Source of the DNA: Streptomyces spiroverticillatus
GTDB taxonomy: Bacteria > Actinomycetota > Actinomycetes > Streptomycetales > Streptomycetaceae
Direction: 5' to 3'
Length of the DNA stretch: 64,000 nt
NCBI GenBank assembly: GCA_014650415.1
Contig: BMUX01000014.1
Span: 169,811 to 233,810 of the forward strand
Shown here: in pieces, positions 36,672 through 45,260 of the stretch
Layout of the letters: every line of letters begins with the position of its first letter
How positions within the stretch are numbered: position 1 is the stretch's first letter
Made by a program: the position numbers and the translations under genes
Notes under the pieces: model-generated
Seen by the model: only the letters and a program-made list of their open reading frames with translations
Told to the model about the DNA's origin: nothing
Databases searched by the model: none

Positions 36672-37355
36672 GTGAAGATCAGACTGCGCCTCGTCGCCCT
36701 GGCGCTGCCGCTCGCGCTCATGGCCACCGTGCCCGCCGCGGAGGCCTCCCCGGCGGCCCGGCCGCATGGAGCGCGATCCGCCGCAGCCCCCTCACTCGGC
36801 CTGGTGGTCTCCGCCGTACCGTCGGCCAAGCTGCGATTCACCCACCGCCCCGGATGCCCGGTACCCGCACGGGACCTGCGACTGCTGAGCATGAACCACT
36901 GGGGCTTCGACGGATGCCTGCACCGCGGGGAACTCATCGTCCACCGACGCGTCGTCAAGGACGTCACCCACGTGTTCGGCGCGATGTTCCACGCCCGCTT
37001 CCCCATCCGCAAGATGCGGGTCATGGCCGCATACCGCGGCAACGACGAAGCCGCCATGGCCGACGACAACACCTCCGCCTACAACTGCCGCCGCGTCACC
37101 GGCAATCCCGCCAAACTCTCCCGCCACTCCTACGGCGACGCCCTCGACATCAACACCGTCGAAAACCCCTACGTCGACGCCTACGGCAGAGTCCACCCCG
37201 CCGCCGGACGCCGCCACCTGCGCCGCGACCGCCCCGTGAAGGGAATGATCCGGCGCGGCGACGCGGTCACCGCCGCGATGGCACGCGTCGGCTGGTACTG
37301 GGGCGGCCGCTGGAACCACCCCGACTATCAACACTTCTCCGCCAACGGCCAGTAG
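36672..37355 (+). CDS. secreted M15-type D,D-peptidase (extensin/VanY-like)
   Basis: The product is 227 residues. The signal peptide (VKIRLRLVALALPLALMATV, PAAEASPAAR) leads to a domain with the M15 metal-binding pattern: SRHSYGDALDINTVENPY with the first His and Asp, and WNHPDYQHFSANGQ with the last His. These ligate zinc in D-alanyl-D-alanine carboxypeptidases that trim peptidoglycan cross-bridges. The GTG start has a weak ribosome site and follows very near a predicted promoter, so the mRNA may be nearly leaderless. The likely place of action is the cell wall. Confidence 0.85.
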   Translation: MKIRLRLVALALPLALMATVPAAEASPAARPHGARSAAAPSLGLVVSAVPSAKLRFTHRPGCPVPARDLRLLSMNHWGFDGCLHRGELIVHRRVVKDVTHVFGAMFHARFPIRKMRVMAAYRGNDEAAMADDNTSAYNCRRVTGNPAKLSRHSYGDALDINTVENPYVDAYGRVHPAAGRRHLRRDRPVKGMIRRGDAVTAAMARVGWYWGGRWNHPDYQHFSANGQ

Positions 37356-37539
37356 TACGGCCAGTACCCCGGCGGCCCGGCCCGTACAGGGACCGGCACC
37401 TGGGCAGCTTCGTACCGTCGGCCTGCACCCCGCCAGCGGGCCCGTGGTGTGCGCGGCCGCGCGCCGGCCCTCCGCCTTGCCCGCGGCTCGGGCGTCGTGC
37501 GGCGGCTCTTCCCGGGCCGGCGGCGACGCGCGGGGGTAC

Positions 37540-37752
37540 TCACTGGAGGCCCTGGGAAACGCTGCGCGCGAGCTGCCCCAGGAAGTCTCCGATGCCCTGC
37601 CCGACGGGGGTGGGTGCGATCAGGATGCCCAGTACGAGGACGATCAGTGCGGTGTTGCGCTCCTCGACGCGGCTGCGGGCCTGGGTTCGCCGCCGCAGCC
37701 GGAAGAACACCACGACGGCGAGCAGCACCGCCAGGTTGACGGTCAGAATCAT
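37540..37752 (-). CDS. small two-helix membrane protein, 70 aa
   Basis: The ATG at 37752 has GGGAGGACC just before it. The product has one helix (MILTVNLAVLLAVVVFFRL), a basic loop RRRTQARSRVEERN, and a second hydrophobic stretch TALIVLVLGILIAPTPVGQG with an amphipathic tail. Small proteins of this shape occur across Streptomyces, but I cannot name a family. Confidence 0.6.
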   Translation of the reverse strand: MILTVNLAVLLAVVVFFRLRRRTQARSRVEERNTALIVLVLGILIAPTPVGQGIGDFLGQLARSVSQGLQ

Positions 37753-38006
37753 CAGGTCCTCCCCCAGCACCTGTCGGCGCACCGGCCCAGGAAGCGCACA
37801 CCCTCCGCCTCTTTGTGTAGCGGCACACCGAGGGGATGTGACGGTACGTTGCGCCCGAATGGCACAAAGTCATATGCCGTTCGTCCGAATCCCCACCCCG
37901 TCGGGCAGCGGCCCGGCGGGAGGGAAGAGTTACGGGGCTGTTCACCGGCGCGTGACCAGCCGCTTCCCCGGCCCGAGGGCGTGGCCTGTCGGATGGGGTG
38001 GGTCAG

Positions 38007-38018
38007 AGGTCTGGACCA
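38007..38018. promoter_or_regulatory. DasR-like operator 1
   Basis: AGGTCTGGACCA is close to the dre consensus TGGTCTAGACCA of the GntR-type N-acetylglucosamine regulator DasR (ten of twelve bases). Read on the other strand with flanks it is AATTGGTCCAGACCTC, which matches operator 2 at 14 of 16 bases. Confidence 0.55.
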
Positions 38019-38073
38019 ATTGAGTCGCGCCAATTCCCTGTCTCAATAGAGCCGTTGGGCCCTCGAACGCAAT

Positions 38074-38085
38074 TGGTCTATACCT
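38074..38085. promoter_or_regulatory. DasR-like operator 2
   Basis: TGGTCTATACCT, flanked as AATTGGTCTATACCTC, is close to the DasR consensus and to the TGGTCYAGACCT repeats of Streptomyces chitinase promoters. It lies 55 bases before the glycosyltransferase start and 67 bases (centre to centre) from operator 1, in inverted orientation. Confidence 0.6.
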
Positions 38086-38139
38086 CTGGCGCTAAAGTGC
38101 ACGACAGAAACACGCACATACACAGCCGTGGGGGGCTTT

Positions 38140-39867
38140 ATGACTGTGCATCACCTTCCGCAACCTCCGTCCGACGACGAGTTGTACGCGTACTTCGGTC
38201 CGCAGCACCGCTGGGTGCTGGTCAGCACGTCGCTCGCCTTCGTGTGCACGGCGGCCACCATGTTCGCCTTCGCCCTGCGCACTCCCGCCCTCTGGGTCTT
38301 CCTCGCCGTCCTCGGCCTCAACGTCGTGGCCCTCGCCCTCTCCTGCGTCAACAGCCTGCGCCGCCGCAGGCTCACCCGCCGGTCGCACGAACTGCTCGTG
38401 CACGCCTGGCAGCCCGCCCACACCCCGGCCGTCGACCTCTACCTGCCCACCTGCGGCGAGCCGCTCGACGTCCTGACCAACGCCTATCGCGCGGTCTCCG
38501 CGCTGGACTGGCCGGGCCGGCTGACCGTCTGGGTCCTGGACGACGGCGACCGGCCCGACGTCGCCGCGCTCGCCGCCTCGTACGGATACGAGTACGTCGT
38601 ACGGCCCGACCGCGGGCACCTGAAGAAGGCCGGGAACCTCAACCACGCCCTGACCCTCAGCAGCGCCGAGGTCGTCGCCATCCTGGACGCGGACTTCGCG
38701 CCCCGGCCCGACTTCCTGCGGCACCTCGTCCCGTATCTGGCCGATCCGGCGGTCGGCATCGTGCAGAGCCCCCAGTGGTTCGACACGGACGAGTCCATGA
38801 ACTGGATCCAGCGCGCCGCGGGCTGCGCCCAGGAGTGGTTCTTCCGCTGGATACAGCCCTCGCGCGACGCGAGCGACGCCGCCATCTGCTGCGGCAGCAA
38901 CGCCGTCTACCGGCGCAGCGCCCTCGACCTGGCCGGCGGATTCGCCCGGCTCGACCACAGCGAGGACCTCTACACCGGACTCGCCCTCCACGCACGGGGC
39001 TTCCGCACCCTCTACGTGCCGGTGCTCGTCGCCAAGGGCACGTCCCCCGAGTCGGTCACCTCCTTCGTCAACCAGCAGTACCGCTGGGCCATGGGCAACC
39101 TCCACCTGCTGAGCACGCCCGTCCTCAAGGAGATGGGGGCACCCTGGCGGATGCGGCTGTGCTTCGCCGAAGGCATCGTCGGCTACCTCACGACCGCGGT
39201 GAACACCTTCGTCGCGCCGCTGCCGCCGCTGGTGATGATGTTCTGCTACCCCGACGACGTACGCCCCTGGCACGTCCTGCCGCTGCTTGCCCCGCTGTGG
39301 CTGTGGCACGTGCTGCTCCCCCGGGTGAGCCGCACCCGCTGGCGGGTGGAGGTGATCCGCGCGAACGTGCTGACCAGCGTGGCCGCGGCGGTGGCCTTCT
39401 GGCACACGCTGCGCGGCCGCAGTGCCGCCTGGGTGCCCACCGGTGCCAAGGGCCCGGCCGCTTCGGGCGGCATGGCACGGCGGGTGGTGGCCGTCTCGCT
39501 CGGCTGGCTGCTGGTCTCCCACGCCGCGGCCGTCGCGGGGCTGGCGCTGGTCATGGCGCGGGGCGGCTGGACCCAGGGCTGGGGGCTGCTCCTGTACGTC
39601 ACGGTGCAGTGCCAGCTCCACCTGCCGCTCATGCGACACCTGTACGGGGAACTGCGCCCCGCCGGCACCGGGTCAACGGCGACCGGGACCATGCCGGCCA
39701 CCGGCGTACGGGCACTGCTCGGGCGCGTCCGCCGGGCGCTGCCCGCGTCGCGCGCCGCCATGCTGCCCCGCCGCTGGCCCGAAACCCTGGCCGCCACCGC
39801 CCTCCTGCTGCTGATCGGCCTGGTGGCATCCGGGTGGGTCAACCCGATGCTCCCCTGGGCGAGTTGA
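38140..39867 (+). CDS. processive glycosyltransferase family 2 (cellulose/curdlan synthase-like)
   Basis: The product is 575 residues. Two N-terminal helices lead to a cytosolic GT2 domain with all processive-synthase marks: DDGD near 134-137, DAD at 183-185, SED at 274-276 for the catalytic Asp, and QQYRW at 312-316 for the acceptor site. Five or six more helices form the export channel. It should polymerise a UDP-sugar into a beta-linked glycan and extrude it; glucose with beta-1,3 or beta-1,4 links is likely given the GH16 partner, but the linkage is not provable here. No PilZ domain is seen. ATG 38140 follows GGGGGG. It is cotranscribed with the next gene, 23 bp away. Confidence 0.85.
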   Translation: MTVHHLPQPPSDDELYAYFGPQHRWVLVSTSLAFVCTAATMFAFALRTPALWVFLAVLGLNVVALALSCVNSLRRRRLTRRSHELLVHAWQPAHTPAVDLYLPTCGEPLDVLTNAYRAVSALDWPGRLTVWVLDDGDRPDVAALAASYGYEYVVRPDRGHLKKAGNLNHALTLSSAEVVAILDADFAPRPDFLRHLVPYLADPAVGIVQSPQWFDTDESMNWIQRAAGCAQEWFFRWIQPSRDASDAAICCGSNAVYRRSALDLAGGFARLDHSEDLYTGLALHARGFRTLYVPVLVAKGTSPESVTSFVNQQYRWAMGNLHLLSTPVLKEMGAPWRMRLCFAEGIVGYLTTAVNTFVAPLPPLVMMFCYPDDVRPWHVLPLLAPLWLWHVLLPRVSRTRWRVEVIRANVLTSVAAAVAFWHTLRGRSAAWVPTGAKGPAASGGMARRVVAVSLGWLLVSHAAAVAGLALVMARGGWTQGWGLLLYVTVQCQLHLPLMRHLYGELRPAGTGSTATGTMPATGVRALLGRVRRALPASRAAMLPRRWPETLAATALLLLIGLVASGWVNPMLPWAS

Positions 39868-39890
39868 ACGATCCGAAAGGCACTCCTGCC

Positions 39891-42800
39891 ATGTCGTCCT
39901 CCGTGGCCCCCGGCCACCGGCCGTCCGATCCCTCCGTCACACCCCGCCGTCGGCGGTCCACAGCTCTTCCGCCCGTCCCGGGCTCCGAATCGGGGCCCAG
40001 TCCGCACCGCTCGGCCTTCCGGCCCGACATCGAGGGGCTGCGCGCCGTCGCCGTGCTCGCGGTCCTCGCCTTCCACGCCGGAATCCCCGGCCTCCAGGGC
40101 GGCTTCGTCGGCGTGGACGTCTTCTTCGTCATCTCCGGCTACCTGATCACCGGCCTCCTGGTGCGCGAGGCGATCACCACCGGCCGCATCCGTCTCGGCG
40201 ACTTCTTCTCCCGCCGGGCGCGCCGTCTGCTGCCGTCCGCCGCCGTGGTCCTGGTCACGGTGGCGGCGGTGGGCGCCTGGCTGACCGTACCGCTGCGGCG
40301 GGCGGGCCTGGAGCACGACGTCCTCGCGGCGGCGCTGTCCGTCGCCAACTGGCGGTTCACCGCCCAGCAGACCGACTACCTCGCCGCAGGGCAGGACCAG
40401 AGCGCGCTGCTGCACTTCTGGTCGCTGGCCGTCGAGGAGCAGTTCTACTTCTTCTGGGCACCGCTGCTGGCCCTCGCCGGACTGTGCGTCGCGCGGGCGG
40501 TGCGACGGGGACGCGCGGTGCGCGCGGCCGTGGCCCTCGCCGTGGTCCCGCTCATGCTCGCCTCCTTCGCGCTGTCCCTGTACTGGACGCAGGAGTCGGC
40601 CTCGCTCGCGTACCTCGCCACGCCCTCGCGGGTCTGGCAGTTCGGGGCGGGCGCGCTGCTCGCGCTGCTGCCCTGGCACCTGATGCGCGGACCCCGGCCG
40701 CTGCGGCTGCTGTGCGGGTGGGCGGGTGCGGCGGCCATCGGCTGGTGCGTCGTCGCGTACGACCACACCACGCCGTACCCCGGATTCGCGGCCCTCGTGC
40801 CGACCCTGGCGACCGCCGCCGTCATCCTGGCCGCGATACCGGGCCGCGGCGAGCGCGACGCACAAGGCGCCCACGGAGTGGGCCGGTTGCTGGCGATGCG
40901 GGCTCCGCGGGCGGTGGGCAGGCTGTCGTACACGCTGTACTTGTGGCACTGGCCGGTGCTGGTGCTCGCCGAGGCCCGGCTCGGGACGCTCGGCTGGCCC
41001 GCGAAGAGCGCGCTGACGCTGGCCGCCGTCCTGCCCGCCCTCGCCACGATGTACGGGGTGGAGCGCCCGCTGCGCCGCAGCCGCACCGTGTCCGCGCACA
41101 CCCGGCGCGGTCTCTCGGTGGGCGTCACGGCGATCGTCCTGCCCGTCGCGCTCGCCCTGACGATCGGCACGACCACGCTTCATCTGCTGGGCGACACCGC
41201 ACCGCCCGACCCGAAGGGACTGCCCGCCGGAGCCGCTTCGGGACCGCATCTGCTGCTGCGTCAGCCGGGTGTGCCCCTCGCCGACGGGCCGGTGCTGCCC
41301 GCCCCCGCCCAGGCGCGCAAGGACTTCCCGCCGGACGGCGTGTGCCAGGTCGCCCCGGCGCAGACCCGCAGCCCGGACTGCCTGTTCGGCGCGGTGGACA
41401 GTCCCGACCGGATCGTGCTGCTCGGCGACTCGCACGCCGGTCAGTGGTTCTCGCCGCTGCTCGGCATCGCCGCCGAGCGCGGCTGGGCACTCCAGGAGCT
41501 CGTCAAGCAGGGGTGCCCGCTGCCGCGGATCTCGGTGCACAACCCCCAGCTCGGCCGCGCCTACCGGGAGTGCGACACCTGGCGGGCGCACGCCCTGGAC
41601 CGGCTGCGGCAGCAGCCGAGGCCGCGCCTGGTGGTGATCTCCTCGCTGAACCGGTACACCGCCGACGAGAAGCTGCTGCTGAAGGGCTGGGAGGAAACCC
41701 TGGCCCCGCTGCGGGAGTTGGGGGTGCCGATCGTCTACGTCGAGGACACTCCGGTGCCCGGCACGGACGTACCCGCGTGCGTGTCCGGCCATCTGGAGTC
41801 GCCGGACGCCTGCGCGTTCGACCGCCGCGCGTCGTGGCGGCCCGATCCGCTGGCCCGGAGGATCGCGTCGGGCGCGCTGCCCGGCGTACGGAGCATCGGC
41901 GTGAACGACGTGCTCTGCCCGGACGCCGGGCCGACCTGCCCGGCCGTACTGGACCGGGTGCTGCTCTACCGCGACGACGCGCACCTGACGAACGCCGCGG
42001 CCGTGGTCCTCGCCGCCCGGCTGGAGCGCCTGCTCACGCAGGCGGGCGCGCTGCCCGCCGAAGGTGCGGCCGGGAACGGCACAAGGCCGCCGTCGGCGAC
42101 CGGCGGCTGGGTGCGGCTGCTGCGCGACGACTTCGACGGACCCGCGGGGAGCCCTCCGTCGCCCGTCCACTGGATGCATGACGTGGGGACGTGCTACCCC
42201 GGCTGCCCCGCCCCGCAGTGGGGCACCGGCGAGATCGAGACGATGACGGACTCGACCGACAACGTCCGCCTCGACGGCAAGGGGGCGTTGGAGATCGTCC
42301 CCCTGCGCAAGGGCGGGCGGTGGACGTCGGGCCGGATCGAGACCCGGCGCTCCGACTTCGCCGCCCCGCCCGGCGGGGCCCTGCGCATCGAGGCGTCGAT
42401 CGCCCTGCCGGACGTGACGGGGCCCGCGGCGGCGGGCTACTGGCCCGCGTTCTGGACCCTGGGCGCACCGCTGCGCGACGGGTACACCGGCTGGCCGGGC
42501 GTCGGCGAGCTGGACGTCATGGAGTCGGTCAACGGCCGGGACACCGTCTTCGGCACGATGCACTGCGGGGTCCTGCGCGGCGGCCCGTGCGAGGAGCCGG
42601 CGGGTCTGAGTTCGGCCCCGCAGAAGTGCGCCGGTTGCCGTACGGGGTTCCACTCGTACGCCGTGGAGGTCGACCGTACCGCCGGTGCGGAGGAGGTGCG
42701 CTGGTATCTGGACGGGCGGGTGTACCACCGGGTGCCGGCCCGTCGGATGGACTCGGGGACGTGGCAGCGGGCCGTGGACCACGGGCTCTTCCTGATCCTC

Positions 42801-42941
42801 AACGTGGCGATCGGCGGCGGACTCCCGCGCCAGGACGGGGCTTCGCCCGGTCCGACGACCGAACCGGGCCACGCGATGCGGGTCGACCACGTCACCGTGT
42901 CGGCCCGTCCGGCCACGAGCGCAGGTCCGGGGCGCGGCTGA
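39891..42941 (+). CDS. acyltransferase-3 / SGNH / GH16 triple-domain membrane protein
   Basis: The product is 1,016 residues. Residues about 43-410 are an acyltransferase-3 domain (FRPDIEGLRAVAVLAVLAFH, FFVISGYLITGLL, FWSLAVEEQFYFFW) with ten helices that move an acyl group across the membrane. Residues about 505-720 are an SGNH domain (VLLGDSHAGQW; DDAHLTNAA) that attaches it to the sugar. Residues about 738-1010 are a GH16 glucanase (LLRDDFDGP; GELDVMESVNG with the E-x-D-x-x-E catalytic motif). Acyltransferase-SGNH fusions are well known; the added GH16 is unusual. With the GT2 gene just before it, the pair reads as synthesis, O-acylation and trimming of one glucan. GH16 cuts beta-1,3(4)-glucans, supporting that product. 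Confidence 0.9.
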   Translation: MSSSVAPGHRPSDPSVTPRRRRSTALPPVPGSESGPSPHRSAFRPDIEGLRAVAVLAVLAFHAGIPGLQGGFVGVDVFFVISGYLITGLLVREAITTGRIRLGDFFSRRARRLLPSAAVVLVTVAAVGAWLTVPLRRAGLEHDVLAAALSVANWRFTAQQTDYLAAGQDQSALLHFWSLAVEEQFYFFWAPLLALAGLCVARAVRRGRAVRAAVALAVVPLMLASFALSLYWTQESASLAYLATPSRVWQFGAGALLALLPWHLMRGPRPLRLLCGWAGAAAIGWCVVAYDHTTPYPGFAALVPTLATAAVILAAIPGRGERDAQGAHGVGRLLAMRAPRAVGRLSYTLYLWHWPVLVLAEARLGTLGWPAKSALTLAAVLPALATMYGVERPLRRSRTVSAHTRRGLSVGVTAIVLPVALALTIGTTTLHLLGDTAPPDPKGLPAGAASGPHLLLRQPGVPLADGPVLPAPAQARKDFPPDGVCQVAPAQTRSPDCLFGAVDSPDRIVLLGDSHAGQWFSPLLGIAAERGWALQELVKQGCPLPRISVHNPQLGRAYRECDTWRAHALDRLRQQPRPRLVVISSLNRYTADEKLLLKGWEETLAPLRELGVPIVYVEDTPVPGTDVPACVSGHLESPDACAFDRRASWRPDPLARRIASGALPGVRSIGVNDVLCPDAGPTCPAVLDRVLLYRDDAHLTNAAAVVLAARLERLLTQAGALPAEGAAGNGTRPPSATGGWVRLLRDDFDGPAGSPPSPVHWMHDVGTCYPGCPAPQWGTGEIETMTDSTDNVRLDGKGALEIVPLRKGGRWTSGRIETRRSDFAAPPGGALRIEASIALPDVTGPAAAGYWPAFWTLGAPLRDGYTGWPGVGELDVMESVNGRDTVFGTMHCGVLRGGPCEEPAGLSSAPQKCAGCRTGFHSYAVEVDRTAGAEEVRWYLDGRVYHRVPARRMDSGTWQRAVDHGLFLILNVAIGGGLPRQDGASPGPTTEPGHAMRVDHVTVSARPATSAGPGRG

Positions 42942-42948
42942 CGGTGCG

Positions 42949-42987
42949 CCCTTCTCCCACCGCCCGGACGTGGCGGTGGGAGAAGGG
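42949..42987. terminator. bidirectional terminator
   Basis: CCCTTCTCCCACCGCC and GGCGGTGGGAGAAGGG form a perfect 16-base stem with a seven-base loop, lying exactly between the stops of two convergent genes (42941 and 42994). Confidence 0.85.
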
Positions 42988-42993
42988 CCCGCT

Positions 42994-43983
42994 TCAGTGC
43001 ACCGCGCCCGGCGAGGAGCCGCCCGCGACCGTGAGCCGTGGTGTGCCTGTGCCGTCGGCGGGGGTCGCCCAGATGTCGCTGCGACGGCCGTCACTGCCCG
43101 GCAGGGCGTAGGCGAGGGTGGTGTCGTCCAGCCAGGCGGCCTGGTCGTCGACGCTGCGGGTCTCGGCCACCGGGTGCTCGCGCAGGTCGGCCAGGTTCAG
43201 GACGTACAGCCGCCAGGGGGACTTGGGGTCGTCGGAGACCTTCTTCTTGAACGCGATCCGGGTGTTGTCCGGCGACAGGGACGGGCATTCGACGTTGGTG
43301 CGCAGTGCCTTTGCCGACCAGCGGCGCAGGTCGCCCTCGACGAGGTGGGTGCGGCCCTTGGAGGAGACGGTGGCGTAGAAGCGGTTGTCGTCGCGCGCGA
43401 AGGTCACGCCCCAGTAGTTGACGTCGGGGGCGTGGTAGCGGGCCCCGTCAATGGTCAGCGGGATGTCCTCGATCGACTTGACCAGGTCGCCGGTGCGCAG
43501 GTTCAGGATGGCCGTGCGGGTGGAGAAGGCCGAGGTGGCGTACGAGTCGCCGGTGGCGAACGTCGTCCAGGACAGCACCTGCCCGGAGGCGGAGACGCGG
43601 GCCCGGTTGGGGATGCCGGCCACCGCCACCCGGCGGATCTCCTTCAGCCGCCGGTCGAGCACGACGGCCTGGGTGCGGGCGGGCACCCCGGGCAGTTTGC
43701 GCAGGCACAGGGCCCGCTCCCCGGCCGCGTAGAACCGGTCGCAGGAGGGGCCGCCGGTCAGCCGTGGCGTACGCCCGCCGGGCTGACGGGCGATGCGTCC
43801 GGTGGCCTCGTCCCGGAAGTACAGGCCGGGTTCGGCGAGGGTGAACGAGGCGTCGGCGGCCACCTGTTGGGGCGGCTGGTCCCGCTGCCGTGCGTGGAGT
43901 ACGTATCCGAGCGAGCCGCCGCCGAGCAGCAGCACGGCGGCGACGACGAGGACGAGGCGGAGCGTGCGGCTGCGGACCTTCAT
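42994..43983 (-). CDS. membrane-anchored beta-propeller-like (TolB-type) protein
   Basis: The product is 329 residues. An N-terminal helix (LRLVLVVAAVLLLGGGSLGY) anchors an outer domain with repeated WD/TolB-like blades, seen in SASGQVLSWTTFATGDSYAT, LSPDNTRIAFKKKVSDDPKS and DIWATPADGTGTP. Such propellers bind proteins or glycans outside the membrane. Its ATG overlaps the stop of the MFS gene (ATGA), so it is the last gene of a coupled trio. It probably helps the same envelope task as the phosphoesterase two genes before. Confidence 0.75.
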   Translation of the reverse strand: MKVRSRTLRLVLVVAAVLLLGGGSLGYVLHARQRDQPPQQVAADASFTLAEPGLYFRDEATGRIARQPGGRTPRLTGGPSCDRFYAAGERALCLRKLPGVPARTQAVVLDRRLKEIRRVAVAGIPNRARVSASGQVLSWTTFATGDSYATSAFSTRTAILNLRTGDLVKSIEDIPLTIDGARYHAPDVNYWGVTFARDDNRFYATVSSKGRTHLVEGDLRRWSAKALRTNVECPSLSPDNTRIAFKKKVSDDPKSPWRLYVLNLADLREHPVAETRSVDDQAAWLDDTTLAYALPGSDGRRSDIWATPADGTGTPRLTVAGGSSPGAVH

Positions 43984-45260
43984 GACGCCTCCGTGGCGGA
44001 CGAGGAGGGGGACGGGACGCCGTCCTTCGGGGCAGCGGGAGGCAGGACGCGCCAGGCGGCGGCCAGCGCCCCGGCCAGAACGAGGGCGGCTGCCCAGAGC
44101 GCGGCATCCTGGCCCCAGAACGTCCAGGCCGCCCCGAACCCGGCAGCGCCGACGAGCCGGGCCAGGGCCTGGCCGGTCTGCAGGATCGCGAACCCGCTCG
44201 CCCGGCCGTGCGCGGGCAGCACCGGTCCGGCGAGCGCCATGAGCACGCCGTCGGTGGCGGCGTAGAAGATGCCGAGGAGTACGAGGACGGCCGCGAGGGT
44301 CGCCCACGACACCGGGGCGAGCAGCACGGTGTACGCGCCGAGGAGGGCGGCGTGCCCGAGCAGGAAGGGCAGCCGGCGTCCCGTCCGGTCGGCGATCCGC
44401 CCCACGGGCACGGCGAGCACCAGGTACCCGGCGGCGGCGCCGAGCGGCAGCAGGGGGAACAGCGCGGGCGAAAGGTCGAGGCCGCGCTGGAGCAGGAGGT
44501 AGAGGAAGGCGTCGCCGATGGTGGCGGCACCGAGGACGGCGGCCGCGCACAGGATGCGGCGGAAGGCGGGGTCGCGCAGCGGGCGGTGCCGGGGCAACTC
44601 CGGGCGGGCGACGGGCGCCGAAGTGGTGCGCACCGGGGCCGAGTTGGGGACGTACAGGAGAAGGAGCAGGACACCGAGCAGGCCGGTGCAGAAGCTCACG
44701 ACGAACACCGCGTCGTAGGCGTCGGCCGTCGCCCACAGCACGGCGAAGGCGACGAGCGGGCCGAGCAGTGCGCCCGTGGTGTCCATCGCCCGGTGCACGC
44801 CGAAGGAGCGGCCGAGGGTTTCCGGCGGGCTGCTCAGCGAGATGAGGGCGTCGCGCGGTGCGGTGCGGATGCCCTTGCCGAGGCGGTCGGCGGCGAGGGC
44901 TGCGGCGATTCCCCCGGCGGCGCCGCCCGCGAGGAGCAGGCCGAGCCGGGAGAGCGCCGAGAGGAGGTAGCCCGCGCCCGCGACGCGTTTGTGCCCGCCG
45001 CCGCGGTCGGCGAGGCGTCCGCCGAGGAGCCGTACGAGGGCGGTGGCTCCGTTGAACAGGCCGTCCAGAAAACCGAATTGGAGGGGTGAGAGGCCGAGTC
45101 CGAGGACCAGGTAGAGCGGCAGCACCGCGGTGACCATCTCCGAGGAGACGTCGGTGACGAGGCTGACCGCGCCGAGCGCGATGACGGTGCCGGGGACCCG
45201 CCGCCGCACCCCCGAGGGGTGCGGCGACGTGTCCGGGCGGCCGTTGGTGGCCAGGTACAT
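43980..45260 (-). CDS. MFS transporter
   Basis: The product is 426 residues with twelve helices and standard MFS motifs, including GGRLADRGGGHKRVAGAGYL between helices 2 and 3 and VPVGRIADRTGRRLPF at the corresponding place in the second half. The profile resembles MFS_1 proteins with a D-x-x-SE-M at the first helix (VTDVSSEMVTAVLP), a mark of the YfcJ/UMF-like group of Streptomyces. The substrate is unknown. It is coupled on both sides: its ATG overlaps the TGA of the phosphoesterase gene (TGATG) and its stop overlaps the next gene (ATGA). Confidence 0.85.
   Translation of the reverse strand: MYLATNGRPDTSPHPSGVRRRVPGTVIALGAVSLVTDVSSEMVTAVLPLYLVLGLGLSPLQFGFLDGLFNGATALVRLLGGRLADRGGGHKRVAGAGYLLSALSRLGLLLAGGAAGGIAAALAADRLGKGIRTAPRDALISLSSPPETLGRSFGVHRAMDTTGALLGPLVAFAVLWATADAYDAVFVVSFCTGLLGVLLLLLYVPNSAPVRTTSAPVARPELPRHRPLRDPAFRRILCAAAVLGAATIGDAFLYLLLQRGLDLSPALFPLLPLGAAAGYLVLAVPVGRIADRTGRRLPFLLGHAALLGAYTVLLAPVSWATLAAVLVLLGIFYAATDGVLMALAGPVLPAHGRASGFAILQTGQALARLVGAAGFGAAWTFWGQDAALWAAALVLAGALAAAWRVLPPAAPKDGVPSPSSSATEAS

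Noticed and set aside
39246..43094. A 1,282-codon open frame on the minus strand
   Set aside because: It lies antisense to the acyltransferase-SGNH-GH16 gene and has Arg/Gly/His-rich shadow composition with no family match. In DNA this GC-rich, antisense frames stay open by chance.
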